DNA of 64,000 nucleotides from Kurthia zopfii (GCF_003143955.1 NZ_QFVS01000008.1:31268-95267); one strand, 5' to 3'; shown: positions 24,718 through 33,062, counted from the stretch's first letter. A program made the numbers and translations. Notes: a model not told the origin generated them from the letters alone.

Positions 24718-25995
24718 ATGAAAAAGAAAAAGCTTTATAAAAATCTTACGTTCCAAGTAGTAATGGGGATTATACTTGGGATTATCGTCGGAGCAATGTT
24801 TCCGAGTTTCGGTAAAGATTTAAAAATTCTAGCAGATATTTTCATCAAATTAATCAAAATGTTAATTGCACCAATTATCTTCTTAACAGTTGTCATCGGC
24901 ATTGGTAATATGGGTGACATGAAAAAAGTTGGTAAAATTGGTGGTAAAGCATTAATTTACTTTGAAATCGTTTCTACGATCGCATTAGCAATCGGCTTTA
25001 TCGTCGTACACATAATCCAACCTGGTAAAAATACAGGTATTGATATTTCAAAAATTGATACTACTTCCGTACAAGGCTTTACGGATACAGCAGCATCACA
25101 AGAAACAGGATTCGTTCCATTCATTATGAATATCATTCCAGAACATTTCGTCGGAGCAATTGCAAATGGCGAATTACTACCAATCTTAGTCTGTGCAACA
25201 TTATTCGGTTTAGCATCAGCATCAATCGGTGAAGCGGCTCAACCAGTTATGAAAGTTATGACTTCCGCTTCTGAAATCTTCTTCAAAGTAATTGGTATGG
25301 TGATGATTATTTCTCCATTAGCAGCATTCGGTGCAATGGCTTACACAATCGGTTCATTCGGATTCGGTTCACTGAAAAGTTTAGCGTTACTAATGGCATG
25401 TATTTACATTACGATGGCTTTATTCGTCTTCATCATACTTGGTGGAATTATGAAATACTTCGGCTTTAATATTTTCAAATTCCTTGCTTACATTAAAGAA
25501 GAATTATTACTCGTATTAGGTACTTCATCTTCAGAAACAGCATTACCAGGTATTATGAAGAAATTAGAGAAATTCGGTTGTTCGAAACAGGTTGTTGGTT
25601 TAGTCATTCCAACGGGCTACTCATTCAACTTAGATGGTACAGCAATCTACCTTTCTATGGCAGCTATGTTTATCGCGCAAGTATATAATGTAGATTTATC
25701 AATTTGGCAGCAAATCACTTTACTATTAATTTTAATGGTTACTTCTAAAGGCGCAGCAGGTGTTACTGGTTCAGGATTCGTTACTTTAGCAGCAACTCTA
25801 GCAGCTTTCCCAATGATTCCAGTAGCGGGTATTGCCCTACTGATCGGTGTTGACCGCTTCATGTCAGAAGCACGTGCAATCACAAACATCATTGGTAACT
25901 CTGTCGCAACAGTTGTCGTATCTAAGTTAGAAAATGAATATGATGCTGACAAACATGAAGAACTTGTTGAAGAAATCGCACATAAGCATTCTTAA
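24718..25995 (+). CDS. dctP: dicarboxylate/proton (or Na+) symporter DctP
   Basis: 425 aa, DAACS (SLC1-like) family. About eight membrane helices and two re-entrant hairpins; hallmarks LGTSSSETALPG (HP1 serine-rich tip), NLDGTAIYLSMAAMFIAQ (TM7 region), SKGAAGVTGSGFVTLAATLA (HP2) and GVDRFMSEARAITNIIGNSVATVVVSK (TM8). Moves succinate, fumarate, malate or related acids inward. Own leader with a cre-like site. The neighbouring DctS/DctR pair and DctB probably control it. Confidence 0.92.
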   Translation: MKKKKLYKNLTFQVVMGIILGIIVGAMFPSFGKDLKILADIFIKLIKMLIAPIIFLTVVIGIGNMGDMKKVGKIGGKALIYFEIVSTIALAIGFIVVHIIQPGKNTGIDISKIDTTSVQGFTDTAASQETGFVPFIMNIIPEHFVGAIANGELLPILVCATLFGLASASIGEAAQPVMKVMTSASEIFFKVIGMVMIISPLAAFGAMAYTIGSFGFGSLKSLALLMACIYITMALFVFIILGGIMKYFGFNIFKFLAYIKEELLLVLGTSSSETALPGIMKKLEKFGCSKQVVGLVIPTGYSFNLDGTAIYLSMAAMFIAQVYNVDLSIWQQITLLLILMVTSKGAAGVTGSGFVTLAATLAAFPMIPVAGIALLIGVDRFMSEARAITNIIGNSVATVVVSKLENEYDADKHEELVEEIAHKHS

Positions 25996-26005
25996 CTAAT
26001 CATGT

Positions 26006-26036
26006 AAGACCTACGATTTTTCGTAGGTCTTTTTTT
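26006..26036 (+). terminator. terminator after dctP
   Basis: AAGACCTACGA pairs with TCGTAGGTCTT, followed by a U-run. Confidence 0.9.
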
Positions 26037-26104
26037 ATGCGTTCGTTTAGCGAAGCTTGATTAAAGGTATTAAGTGATAAGAAATCTTACAAGGAGTTGT
26101 GATC

Positions 26105-26956
26105 ATGCAAAGTCATTCATTATTCTTATCTGATTTATTTCCTCGGGCAGGTCTTATTGCGACAAAAGTTAAACTCGTTCGTTATTCCTTATTACAACCT
26201 GGACCAAGTGAAGCTTTTAGTTTGAATCAACTCTTTGAATACTCACAATTACAAAAGCCGAAATTCTTCGAAAACATCGACTATGTGCTTGTTTTTGTTG
26301 GCGCAAAAGGTAATACGGCAAAATTTATTGGCTGTTATTCAACAACGGGCATTGAATTGCCGTTAAAAGAAGATTTACTTCCTAAAACCTTTCCTAAATC
26401 ACTACTACGAAATCCGAATAATGTATTTCACCCATTAGAAGAAACCGCTATTTTTAAAGATTTAGAAAATCGTTTATTTATTGATTGGCAAGCTGATGAA
26501 GATATTTGGTACCAAACAGGGCAAATTGATAAACCTGTTTTATATATTCAAAATACCGGAAAGTACGTATATCAAGGCTCACAGTCTGTAGTACTATCCT
26601 TTGACGAATTAGAAGAAATCGTTATGGATCCAATTTTATATGCGTCGTGGCATACGGCACTTAGTACGATGACCGCTATTTACTTGATTACGGATTTAGA
26701 AGCTGGCATTCATTTTATCGGTTCTTCTTACACGCCTAACAGCATTTTATCTACTTGGTCTCAATTCGTAGAAACTCATCACGGAAATTATCATATCGTT
26801 CACTCGCATCTACTTGAACATCCTGAAAATTATCGGAAATTCCAATTTTCGATTTTACAAGTGCTACCAAACATTATTGAAGAAGATGATATTTTTGAAA
26901 TTAAAAAATTATATCGAAAAAAATTAGGGAAAAACGCGCGAATTATAGAAAACTAA
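26105..26956 (+). CDS. GIY-YIG-fold protein, probably without nuclease activity
   Basis: 283 aa. The C-terminal part (about 180-283) resembles GIY-YIG proteins of Bacilli: AIYLITDLEAGIHFIGSSYT for the two GIY/YIG strands, then STWSQFVETHHG, FQFSILQVLP and a final KKLYRKKLGKNA. The catalytic Arg usually found in a GRWSxY segment reads Thr-Trp-Ser here, and the conserved Glu of the last helix appears replaced by Lys, so the nuclease site looks dead. The N-terminal 170 residues have no motif I know. ATG 26105 is 8 nt after AAGGAG; a GTG at 26099 is too close. Confidence 0.65.
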   Translation: MQSHSLFLSDLFPRAGLIATKVKLVRYSLLQPGPSEAFSLNQLFEYSQLQKPKFFENIDYVLVFVGAKGNTAKFIGCYSTTGIELPLKEDLLPKTFPKSLLRNPNNVFHPLEETAIFKDLENRLFIDWQADEDIWYQTGQIDKPVLYIQNTGKYVYQGSQSVVLSFDELEEIVMDPILYASWHTALSTMTAIYLITDLEAGIHFIGSSYTPNSILSTWSQFVETHHGNYHIVHSHLLEHPENYRKFQFSILQVLPNIIEEDDIFEIKKLYRKKLGKNARIIEN

Positions 26957-26990
26957 AGGATAAATTATGTAATTCTTATTTTGTATATGA

Positions 26991-27189
26991 TACAATGAAA
27001 TAGCAAAAGGCGATGCATTACACATCGCCAGTACAGTAGTTAATCAACTGAAAGTTCGAGCTTTCAGTGTTATGCCTCTCCGTTTAATCGATTTTTGCGA
27101 GAGACGCACACTTTAGCTGTTCGAGCAGCTGAAATGATTTACATTGCGACTTTAATCTTTTGGATTAGAGTCTTTTCTTTTTTCTTTTG
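26991..27189 (+). ncRNA. candidate antisense antitoxin RNA
   Basis: A discrete + strand transcription unit without an ORF. Extended -10 element TGA followed by TACAAT (26991-26996); stem-loops GGCGATG/CATCGCC (27009-27029), CTGAAAG/CTTTCAG and CAGCTG/CAGCTG; and an intrinsic terminator, 10-bp stem 27148-27157 with 27163-27172, followed by a U-rich run. Its last ~35 nt are complementary to the end of the small membrane-protein ORF on the opposite strand, and the rest to that mRNA's 3' untranslated region. This is the geometry of TxpA/RatA-type type I antitoxins. Inferred from sequence. Confidence 0.5.
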
Positions 27190-27313
27190 CAATACCGATC
27201 GTAACTTTCATGAGTACTAACTTGCCTTTCTTCCTCTTGAACGTAAATCTTACAGAAGATCTTACAATCGATAGTACCGCAATTATGAACCAGAGAAATG
27301 CATGTTCAAACAT
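27152..27313 (-). CDS. candidate type I toxin, 53-aa membrane peptide
   Basis: ATG at 27313 (- strand) preceded by GGGAGGGA. One hydrophobic helix at residues 4-17 (HAFLWFIIAVLSIV) followed by a very basic tail (FKRKKGK, AKEKRKDSNPKD), like small membrane toxins of the TxpA/BsrG kind. The ribosome binding site can be sequestered by TCCCTC (27332-27337) pairing with GAGGGA (27317-27322), a known trait of such mRNAs. A TATAAT lies at 27352-27357 on the - strand, and the mRNA probably ends at the CATCGCC/GGCGATG hairpin near 27009. No sequence family recognised. Confidence 0.55.
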   Translation of the reverse strand: MFEHAFLWFIIAVLSIVRSSVRFTFKRKKGKLVLMKVTIGIAKEKRKDSNPKD

Positions 27314-27580
27314 AAATCCCTCCCTTCTAGAGAGGGAACTACTGTTCTTTAATTATACCATATTTGGTAATTTCTTATCATTGAAAGGGTAGATTTAAAC
27401 CCATTCATATCAATTTATATGATATAATTCCAATTAGTTACTGGTGCATTTTTACATTCTTTCCTTTTGTAACGGAATCGACACAAAACGTTATTTTTAT
27501 ACGATGTAAACCCAATAACATCTAAGATACTTTAAAGCTATATGATATACTATTAAAAAATGAAAGTAGGTGTTCCTTTG

Positions 27581-28189
27581 ATGAATAAAATGGACCCTCG
27601 ACAATTAAAAACGCAAGAAAAGTTGCATATGGCAGCACTTCATATTTTTTCTAAAACTGAACATCAGCCAACTATTAAAGATATTTGTGATGTTGCGGGG
27701 ATCACTCGCCCAACTTTCTATAATCATTACGCGAGTATAGATGCTCTTAAAGAAGCACTTACTGCGTTAACTTTAGCAGATATGAAGAAGTCACTAACTT
27801 TTACGCGCGAAGAATTGAAAACCGAGTTTAGTATTGAAGAAATGCCGAATATTTTTAAAAAGCTCTTTTCTCATATTGAAAAGAACTGGGTGTTTTACGA
27901 AACATTCCTAGTAAATCGCAAAGATAAGACGCTCTGTGATGAGATCTTCAATATTTTGAAGGAATATATCGAAAAAGGGATGGATGTTGTTCAACCTAAA
28001 GTTGATTATTTTGCTCCGAAAGATTTGATTATTCATTATGTATCGGGTGCGTATTATGAATGTATCGTTTGGTGGATTACGAATAAGAAACCATACCCGG
28101 CTGAAGAAATGTATACGTATATGGTTCATTTATCATTAAAAGGCCCTTATAGTAATATCGTTTCTCAATATATCGACAATAAAAAATAA
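27581..28189 (+). CDS. TetR-family transcriptional regulator
   Basis: 202 aa. N-terminal helix-turn-helix (about 10-60): KLHMAALHIFSKTEHQPTIKDICDVAGITRPTFYNHYASIDALKEAL. The C-terminal ligand domain matches the diverged TetR_C class common in Firmicutes (HYVSGAYYECIVWWITNKKPYPAEEM). ATG 27581 is 8 nt after AGGTG; a frame from 27560 runs through the ribosome binding site. Upstream, ATATCA and TGATAT half-sites around 27406-27424 could be an operator. The regulated gene is unknown. Confidence 0.82.
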   Translation: MNKMDPRQLKTQEKLHMAALHIFSKTEHQPTIKDICDVAGITRPTFYNHYASIDALKEALTALTLADMKKSLTFTREELKTEFSIEEMPNIFKKLFSHIEKNWVFYETFLVNRKDKTLCDEIFNILKEYIEKGMDVVQPKVDYFAPKDLIIHYVSGAYYECIVWWITNKKPYPAEEMYTYMVHLSLKGPYSNIVSQYIDNKK

Positions 28190-28235
28190 AAAGTAGGTAC
28201 TGCGATTCGAAATCGTCGTACCTACTTTTTTTATT
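28187..28235. terminator. bidirectional terminator
   Basis: AAAAAGTAGGTAC and GTACCTACTTTTT form a long stem flanked by A- and U-runs, with an inner CGATT/AATCG stem. It serves the TetR gene (+) and the convergent membrane-protein gene (-). Confidence 0.85.
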
Positions 28236-28506
28236 TTTGCTGTGCTGCCTCAACCATTGCAGCTCTCATCGATTTAATACCAAATAATGCGCCAATGAAT
28301 AGCACGGTGCATACGTAGAATGTCCATGGACCAAATGTATGTGTGTAAAATGATAATAAAATTACGATTCCAATTAAATAACTAAGGATCGGTGTGATTA
28401 ATGATTTAAACCCCTTAACGCCACTTTGACTTCTTTTTGCAATCAAAGCGAGTAATGATAACACAAGAACAACTATTAAAACTAAGTACATCATATCGTT
28501 CGTCAT
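28231..28506 (-). CDS. small membrane protein, three predicted helices
   Basis: 91 aa. ATG 28506 follows GGAAGGAGA; the frame opens further upstream without a good site. Three hydrophobic segments: about 5-23 (MMYLVLIVVLVLSLLALIA), 38-56 and 63-80. Basic loop RSQSGVKGFK between the first two. Family not recognised. Confidence 0.65.
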   Translation of the reverse strand: MTNDMMYLVLIVVLVLSLLALIAKRSQSGVKGFKSLITPILSYLIGIVILLSFYTHTFGPWTFYVCTVLFIGALFGIKSMRAAMVEAAQQK

Positions 28507-28620
28507 ATGTAATCTCCTTCCATCCCATTGGAAAGAGTATAACATAAAATAATTATCTGAAATATACAAAAATCGATTATTTTCTTTTTTAATCACTTTT
28601 TTCCTATAAAATAGTTGGAA

Positions 28621-29094
28621 TTACTTCATTCCATTCAATCTGATTGCTTTAATAAATTGGATGTTTTTATAACTAATTCGTTCAATTTCCCTTGCATCAA
28701 AGGTGGATAAGATCTTTCTACTTAATGTGCGGATTGCAGGATGTTCGTCAGTCGTACTCAACATTAAGAAAGGAATTGCCCAATTATATAAACTGTCGAT
28801 TTCATAAAGTTTTTTCAAACAATTCAAGCGAGTTTGCCACTCATTATGTCGGCTAAACAAGCAATAGTATTGTTGTTTGACGATATTACTGCATGCTGTT
28901 ATTTTCACTTTATGAATCATTTCATTATAAATAATTGAAGGAATATCTATATATGAGCGGTCTACTTGAACTTTATGCCACTCAACTGCCTCTATATTCG
29001 CATCTAATAATTGAAATAACTGTTCTGTTTGCTTCATTAGAAATGTAGGAAAACATTGCACTTGCTCCAACGTAACTGCCTGTAAGTTCGTCAT
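28621..29094 (-). CDS. hypothetical protein, 157 aa
   Basis: The start follows AGAGGGGG. Soluble, helical-looking protein; residues about 85-140 (RHNEWQTRLNCLKKLYEIDSLYNW, HPAIRTLSRKILSTF) could be HEAT-like helix pairs. No catalytic motif. Nothing in the neighbourhood suggests a role. Confidence 0.55.
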   Translation of the reverse strand: MTNLQAVTLEQVQCFPTFLMKQTEQLFQLLDANIEAVEWHKVQVDRSYIDIPSIIYNEMIHKVKITACSNIVKQQYYCLFSRHNEWQTRLNCLKKLYEIDSLYNWAIPFLMLSTTDEHPAIRTLSRKILSTFDAREIERISYKNIQFIKAIRLNGMK

Positions 29095-29228
29095 TTCAAA
29101 CCCCCTCTTTCCCTTAGTATAGAAAAAGAGCGTTAAGGACTTATGAATTCTATGTAAATTTTCATAAAAAAATACCTATACATTTGTCAATCATCTAGAC
29201 AAAAGCAAGGTATGTTCTTATGTTATTC

Positions 29229-29495
29229 TCATACGACTAACCAAAGCAATGCATTAATTGCGAGAATAAAAACACCATATGAAAATGCGATAATTTTAAA
29301 GAATGCTGTAGCATGTCTTTTGCTCATGAATTTCTCTGATGTTAATTGGATTGTTGAATAAAGTAATTCCATGAACGATGATTTAAAACTTAAATACCCT
29401 TCCTTTGTAACTTTATGCTTCTTAAACGCCACATAGAAGGAGAATAAAGCCATCACAACCAATAATACCGTTAAAATAATCATTAATAATTTCAT
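29229..29495 (-). CDS. small membrane protein, two predicted helices
   Basis: 88 aa from ATG 29495, 7 nt after AAGGGGG; an ATG six bases upstream lies against the ribosome binding site. Helices at about residues 3-24 (LLMIILTVLLVVMALFSFYVAF) and 68-87 (FFKIIAFSYGVFILAINALLWLVV), joined by a basic loop. No family recognised. Confidence 0.6.
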   Translation of the reverse strand: MKLLMIILTVLLVVMALFSFYVAFKKHKVTKEGYLSFKSSFMELLYSTIQLTSEKFMSKRHATAFFKIIAFSYGVFILAINALLWLVV

Positions 29496-29608
29496 AAACA
29501 TTCCCCCTTTTTTTCTATTTTACCTTATTTTACATGAAAAATAAATATATATATCTCAAAAAGTGATGAAGAAGTTGAAACTCTTGTCATTTCGATATAA
29601 CTTGAATC

Positions 29609-29637
29609 AAAAAAAGACGAGGAATAATCCCCGCCTT
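29609..29637 (-). terminator. terminator of the first apf-like gene
   Basis: - strand GGCGGGGA pairs with TTCCTCGTC (partly G-U), followed by a run of U. Nearly identical to the terminator of the paralogue at 30998-31027. Confidence 0.8.
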
Positions 29638-29657
29638 GATCTTTTAACTATTTAAGC

Positions 29658-30311
29658 TTAGTACCAGCCTTTTTGTTGCCAAGCTGCTTTTGCATTATTC
29701 CATGAACCGTAACGATCTTTAACATACTTGTCAGCTACGCGCTCTTGGTTTGCTGGTGAATAGTCACCGTTTAAGTAAGAACGGTCTAATTGGTATTTAC
29801 CAATGTATTTACCTGTTGCACTACGAGCGTTGTAGTTGTTTGTTGATTCTTTCATTGCGATCCAGCTTTTCGCTGAAGATGAAGAACCTTGGTAATTTGA
29901 TGAAGTTGAAGCTTTTTTCACTGGCGCTTTGTAAACTGGTTGTTGCTTCACTGGCGCTTTTTGTACTGGTGCTGCTTTTTGTACTGGAGCCGCTTGTTTT
30001 TGTTGCACTGGTGCTTTATAAGTTGTTTGTGTTTGAACTTGTTTTACTGGTGCTTGGTAAGTTGTGTTTTGAACAGGAGCTTGTGTCGCTACGCCGTTTC
30101 CGCCAACTTCTAGTTGAGCACCTGCAAAGATTAGGTCAGATGTAAGACCGTTTAATTGTTGTAAAGTTGAAACGGTTGTGTTGTGTGTTGAAGCCAATTC
30201 AGATAATGTATCACCTGATTGAATTGTAATTTCTTTCGCAGAAGCTGCTCCTGCGAATGCTGTAGTTGAAAGTGCTAATGCACCTGTAATTGCGATTAGT
30301 TGGTTTTTCAT
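29658..30311 (-). CDS. secreted LysM protein with Apf-like C-terminal domain (copy 1)
   Basis: 217 aa. Signal peptide to about residue 25 (AGAASA). One LysM domain (26-70: ITIQSGDTLSELASTHNTTVSTLQQLNGL), then a low-complexity APV/KAPVQK linker (75-140), then an 80-residue C-terminal domain (SAKSWIAMKESTNNYNAR, GKYIGKYQLDRSYLNGDY, NQERVADKYVKDRYGSW) that resembles the lysozyme-like domain of lactobacillal aggregation-promoting factors; the Glu in MKES could be catalytic. ATG 30311 follows GAGGAGG. The paralogue next door differs mainly in linker length. A WalR-like box lies upstream. Confidence 0.85.
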   Translation of the reverse strand: MKNQLIAITGALALSTTAFAGAASAKEITIQSGDTLSELASTHNTTVSTLQQLNGLTSDLIFAGAQLEVGGNGVATQAPVQNTTYQAPVKQVQTQTTYKAPVQQKQAAPVQKAAPVQKAPVKQQPVYKAPVKKASTSSNYQGSSSSAKSWIAMKESTNNYNARSATGKYIGKYQLDRSYLNGDYSPANQERVADKYVKDRYGSWNNAKAAWQQKGWY

Positions 30312-30397
30312 AATTTGAATTTCCTCCTCGGTTTTTCTAACTGACCTAACTATACCAAGGCCAAATTTCACTCCAATGACAAAACGATTGCCCGAAT

Positions 30398-30414
30398 GTT
30401 ACAGCAGTATTACA
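30398..30414 (-). promoter_or_regulatory. WalR-like box upstream of apf copy 1
   Basis: On the - strand TGTAAT-N5-TGTAAC, matching the WalR (YycF) consensus TGTWAH-N5-TGTWAH. It lies upstream of a TATAGT -10 element (about 30350), in an activator-like position. Confidence 0.65.
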
Positions 30415-30817
30415 AGAGGGTGGTAAATCCTTCTAATTTCACTGTGGTAACAAAACAAAAATTCATAAAAAGCTTCATGTCGGGCTATAATGGAAGGCTA
30501 AATTTCCCATAAAAACAGCTAAAATCGAATTTTCGTCGCTTAATTTTCATTAAAATTCTTTGTTTTTTCTATAAAAACGGGGATTATACCCCTTATTACG
30601 AGCCTTAAACCCCTCGAATATTACAAAGCGCATCCATTTTATTGTTTATTCAACCTTTAATTTCCTGAAAAACGAGGTTAATTCACATCAAACTAAGTAG
30701 AATGAGCCTGCGATTATCAACGAAAGCTAATCTCGATCTAATTTTCTTCTCTTTTCAAATCAAGCTTGCTATTAAAACTAATATTTAATTGCACTTTTAT
30801 CATTCTCTTCTCTAATC

Positions 30818-30983
30818 TTGAAAGAAATAACGAGGACTCCTGCCGAAAAACAAGTGTGAAGCAATCCTTTCTTTCCACCTAAAGTGGAAAGAAATAGTGC
30901 GGCACTTGTCGGCGGAAAGCATTCGTTATTTCTGAAAGACACAACGTGAATTGTTTTTAGACCCCAACATATATAATAGAACC
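30818..30983 (+). repeat. dispersed intergenic palindromic element, copy 1
   Basis: Starts GAAAGAAATAACGAGGACTC and ends with an ACATATATAATAGAACC tail. Flanks are nearly identical to 55531-55723. Near-terminal arms AGAAATAACGA and TCGTTATTTCT are inverted repeats, CAAGTG and CACTTG lie further in, and the centre of this copy is a perfect hairpin (TTTCTTTCCAC with GTGGAAAGAAA). No ORF. It sits between the two apf paralogues. Confidence 0.8.
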
Positions 30984-30997
30984 TAGAATAGAACCAT

Positions 30998-31027
30998 AAA
31001 AAAAAGACGAGGAATAATCCCCGTCTT
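30998..31027 (-). terminator. terminator of the second apf-like gene
   Basis: - strand GACGGGGA pairs with TTCCTCGTC, followed by a U-run; duplicated with the gene. Confidence 0.8.
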
Positions 31028-31047
31028 GAATTTCTAACTATTTAAGC

Positions 31048-31668
31048 TTAGTACCAGCCTTTTTGCATCCAAGCTGATTTAGCATTATCCCATGAACCGT
31101 AACGATCTTTAACATACTTGTCAGCTACGCGCTCTTGGTTTGCTGGTGAGTAGTCACCGTTTAAGTAAGAACGGTCTAATTGGTATTTACCAATGTATTT
31201 ACCTGTTGCACTACGAGCGTTGTAGTTGTTTGTTGATTCTTTCATTGCGATCCAGCTTTTCGCTGAAGATGAAGAACCTTGGTAGTTTGATGATGTTGAA
31301 GCTTTTTTCACTGGTGCTTGTTTTACAGGCGCTTGTTGTACTGGAGCCGCTTGTTTTTGTTGCACTGGTGCTTTATAAGTTGTTTGTGTTTGAACTTGTT
31401 TTACTGGTGCTTGGTAAGTTGTGTTTTGAACAGGAGCTTGTGTCGCTACGCCGTTTCCGCCAACTTCTAGTTGTGCACCTGCAAAGATTAGGTCAGATGT
31501 AAGACCGTTTAATTGTTGTAAAGTTGAAACTGTTGTGTTGTGCGTTAAAGCTAATTCAGATAAAGTATCACCTGATTGAATTGTAATTTCTTTTGCAGAA
31601 GCTGCTCCTGCGAATGCTGTAGTTGAAAGTGCTAATGCACCTGTAATTGCGATAAGTTGCTTTTTCAT
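31048..31668 (-). CDS. secreted LysM protein with Apf-like C-terminal domain (copy 2)
   Basis: 206 aa, almost identical to copy 1 in signal peptide, LysM and C-terminal domain; the APV/KQ linker is about 11 residues shorter, and the C-terminus reads SWDNAKSAWMQKGWY against SWNNAKAAWQQKGWY. ATG 31668 follows GAGGAGG. Leader sequence, WalR-like box and terminator are duplicated too, so the unit was copied as a whole. Expected at the cell surface as a peptidoglycan-binding or peptidoglycan-cleaving protein. Confidence 0.85.
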   Translation of the reverse strand: MKKQLIAITGALALSTTAFAGAASAKEITIQSGDTLSELALTHNTTVSTLQQLNGLTSDLIFAGAQLEVGGNGVATQAPVQNTTYQAPVKQVQTQTTYKAPVQQKQAAPVQQAPVKQAPVKKASTSSNYQGSSSSAKSWIAMKESTNNYNARSATGKYIGKYQLDRSYLNGDYSPANQERVADKYVKDRYGSWDNAKSAWMQKGWY

Positions 31669-32030
31669 AATGTTGAATTTCCTCCTCGGTTTTTCTAACT
31701 GACCTAACTATACCAAGGGAAAATATCAGATCCGTGACAAAATAATTGCCCATTTGTTACAGCGAGATTACAACCGCTGTCAAATATAGGGATTATAATG
31801 TCGTTTCTCGCTTAATTGTGTCGAAAACCTATTCAATTCAAGGTTTGTAACAACCATTTATTAACAGTTTCATCATCATTTTTTGGTGTAATACCCGATA
31901 AAAAACTTCTTAAACATCGAAAAAACCATATAAAAAGAATTAAATCCATCATTTTCGAGGGTGATTTTACTCGTTATGTTACAAACGACTTCTTTTTATT
32001 TCCTTTTTAATAATTATCTGTAATCGAAAA
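31669..32030. other. non-coding region upstream of apf copy 2
   Basis: Contains the duplicated apf leader (31669-31725), a TATAGT -10 element on the - strand, and the WalR-like box. From about 31800 to 32030 I see only AT-rich sequence without a supported gene. Confidence 0.5.
31756..31772 (-). promoter_or_regulatory. WalR-like box upstream of apf copy 2
   Basis: On the - strand TGTAAT-N5-TGTAAC, the same direct repeat at the same distance from the start codon as for copy 1, although the 5-nt spacer differs. Confidence 0.65.
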
Positions 32031-32061
32031 GGGATTAGTTCTCAATTTTGAGTACTAATCC
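32031..32061 (-). terminator. terminator of the YitT-family gene
   Basis: GGGATTAGT and ACTAATCCC form a perfect 9-bp stem, followed by U residues on the - strand. Confidence 0.8.
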
Positions 32062-32072
32062 CTTTAATTTCT

Positions 32073-32882
32073 CTACCCTTTATAAAAACTACCTAATACT
32101 TCTGTTGTTTGTGTGATGTTAACAAATGCATCCGGATCTGTTTGCTGGATTCGATCTTTTAACTCTGCTAACTGATACTTCGTAATAACAGTCATTAGAA
32201 TTTTACGATCTTCACCAGAATATGCTCCGACACCATCAGAGATTGTTACGCCTCTATATAGATTTTCTAAAAGCATATTTTTCATTTCTTCACCTTTTGC
32301 GGTAATAATCGTTAAAGTTAGTTTAATATGCGTCGTGTGAATCGCATCAATTACTTTACCCGTTACATAAATCGTTACTAACGTCATTAAAGCTGCATCC
32401 CATCCAAAAATGAAGCCTGAAGCGACAACGATAACTGCGTTCATTGCAGAAAGTAATGCGCCAATTGGGAAATCGGTTTTCTTCGCTAAAATCATTGCGA
32501 TAATATCAAAACCACCTGACGACCCTGAAGCACGGAATACAATCCCAATCCCGATACCTGTAATTACCCCACCGAATAGTGCAGCAAGTAATGGTTCATG
32601 CGTTAATTCCATTTGCGGAACTAAGTACAAACTCGCCGATACTGCTACTACTGATAAAATTGTATAACCTACAAACCTTTTACCAAGCTTCATAACCCCT
32701 AATATTAGAAGCGGTAAGTTTAGTAGAAAGTTTAAAATACCCGTGTCGAACGGATACATCAAACCAAGCATTATTGCAATCCCACTTAAACCGCTACTTA
32801 AAATGCTATGCGGAATGAGTAGCCAATTATAGGCGAATCCTACAAGCGACGATCCAATAATGATCATTAAAATATTCTTCAT
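32073..32882 (-). CDS. YitT-family membrane protein
   Basis: 269 aa. Five or six membrane helices (about 1-175; GLSGIAIMLGLMYPFDTG, GVITGIGIGIVFRASGSSGGFDIIAMIL are family hallmarks of DUF161), then a cytoplasmic DUF2179 domain (about 185-269; YRGVTISDGVGAYSGEDRKILMTVITKYQLAELK). Function of the family is unknown. I prefer ATG 32882 after AAGGGGAC; the frame opens 36 nt earlier. Confidence 0.88.
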   Translation of the reverse strand: MKNILMIIIGSSLVGFAYNWLLIPHSILSSGLSGIAIMLGLMYPFDTGILNFLLNLPLLILGVMKLGKRFVGYTILSVVAVSASLYLVPQMELTHEPLLAALFGGVITGIGIGIVFRASGSSGGFDIIAMILAKKTDFPIGALLSAMNAVIVVASGFIFGWDAALMTLVTIYVTGKVIDAIHTTHIKLTLTIITAKGEEMKNMLLENLYRGVTISDGVGAYSGEDRKILMTVITKYQLAELKDRIQQTDPDAFVNITQTTEVLGSFYKG

Positions 32883-33032
32883 AATTCCATGTCCCCTTAT
32901 ACCCCTTTGTTCATGCAAAGTATTACTCTAATTATAGCTAAAAATATGTATTTTAACATTTAATAGTTTTTTCTGAAAATCGCATAAATTAAGTCATCCC
33001 CTTTTTTACGATCTATTAATATAGTAGAAACT

Positions 33033-33062
33033 CAAAAAAGAAGAATCATCAACCGATTCCTC
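33033..33062 (-). terminator. terminator of the HAD/Cys-rich operon
   Basis: - strand AGGAATCGG / GATTCTTC hairpin followed by a U-run. Confidence 0.7.

Noticed and set aside
27210..27392. 60-codon + strand frame opposite the candidate toxin
   Set aside because: No ribosome site; antisense to the better supported 53-aa membrane peptide.
29750..31502. Leu/Val-rich + strand frames opposite the apf-like genes
   Set aside because: They arise from the repeated APV/KQ codons read backwards. The - strand genes have signal peptides, LysM domains and proper starts.
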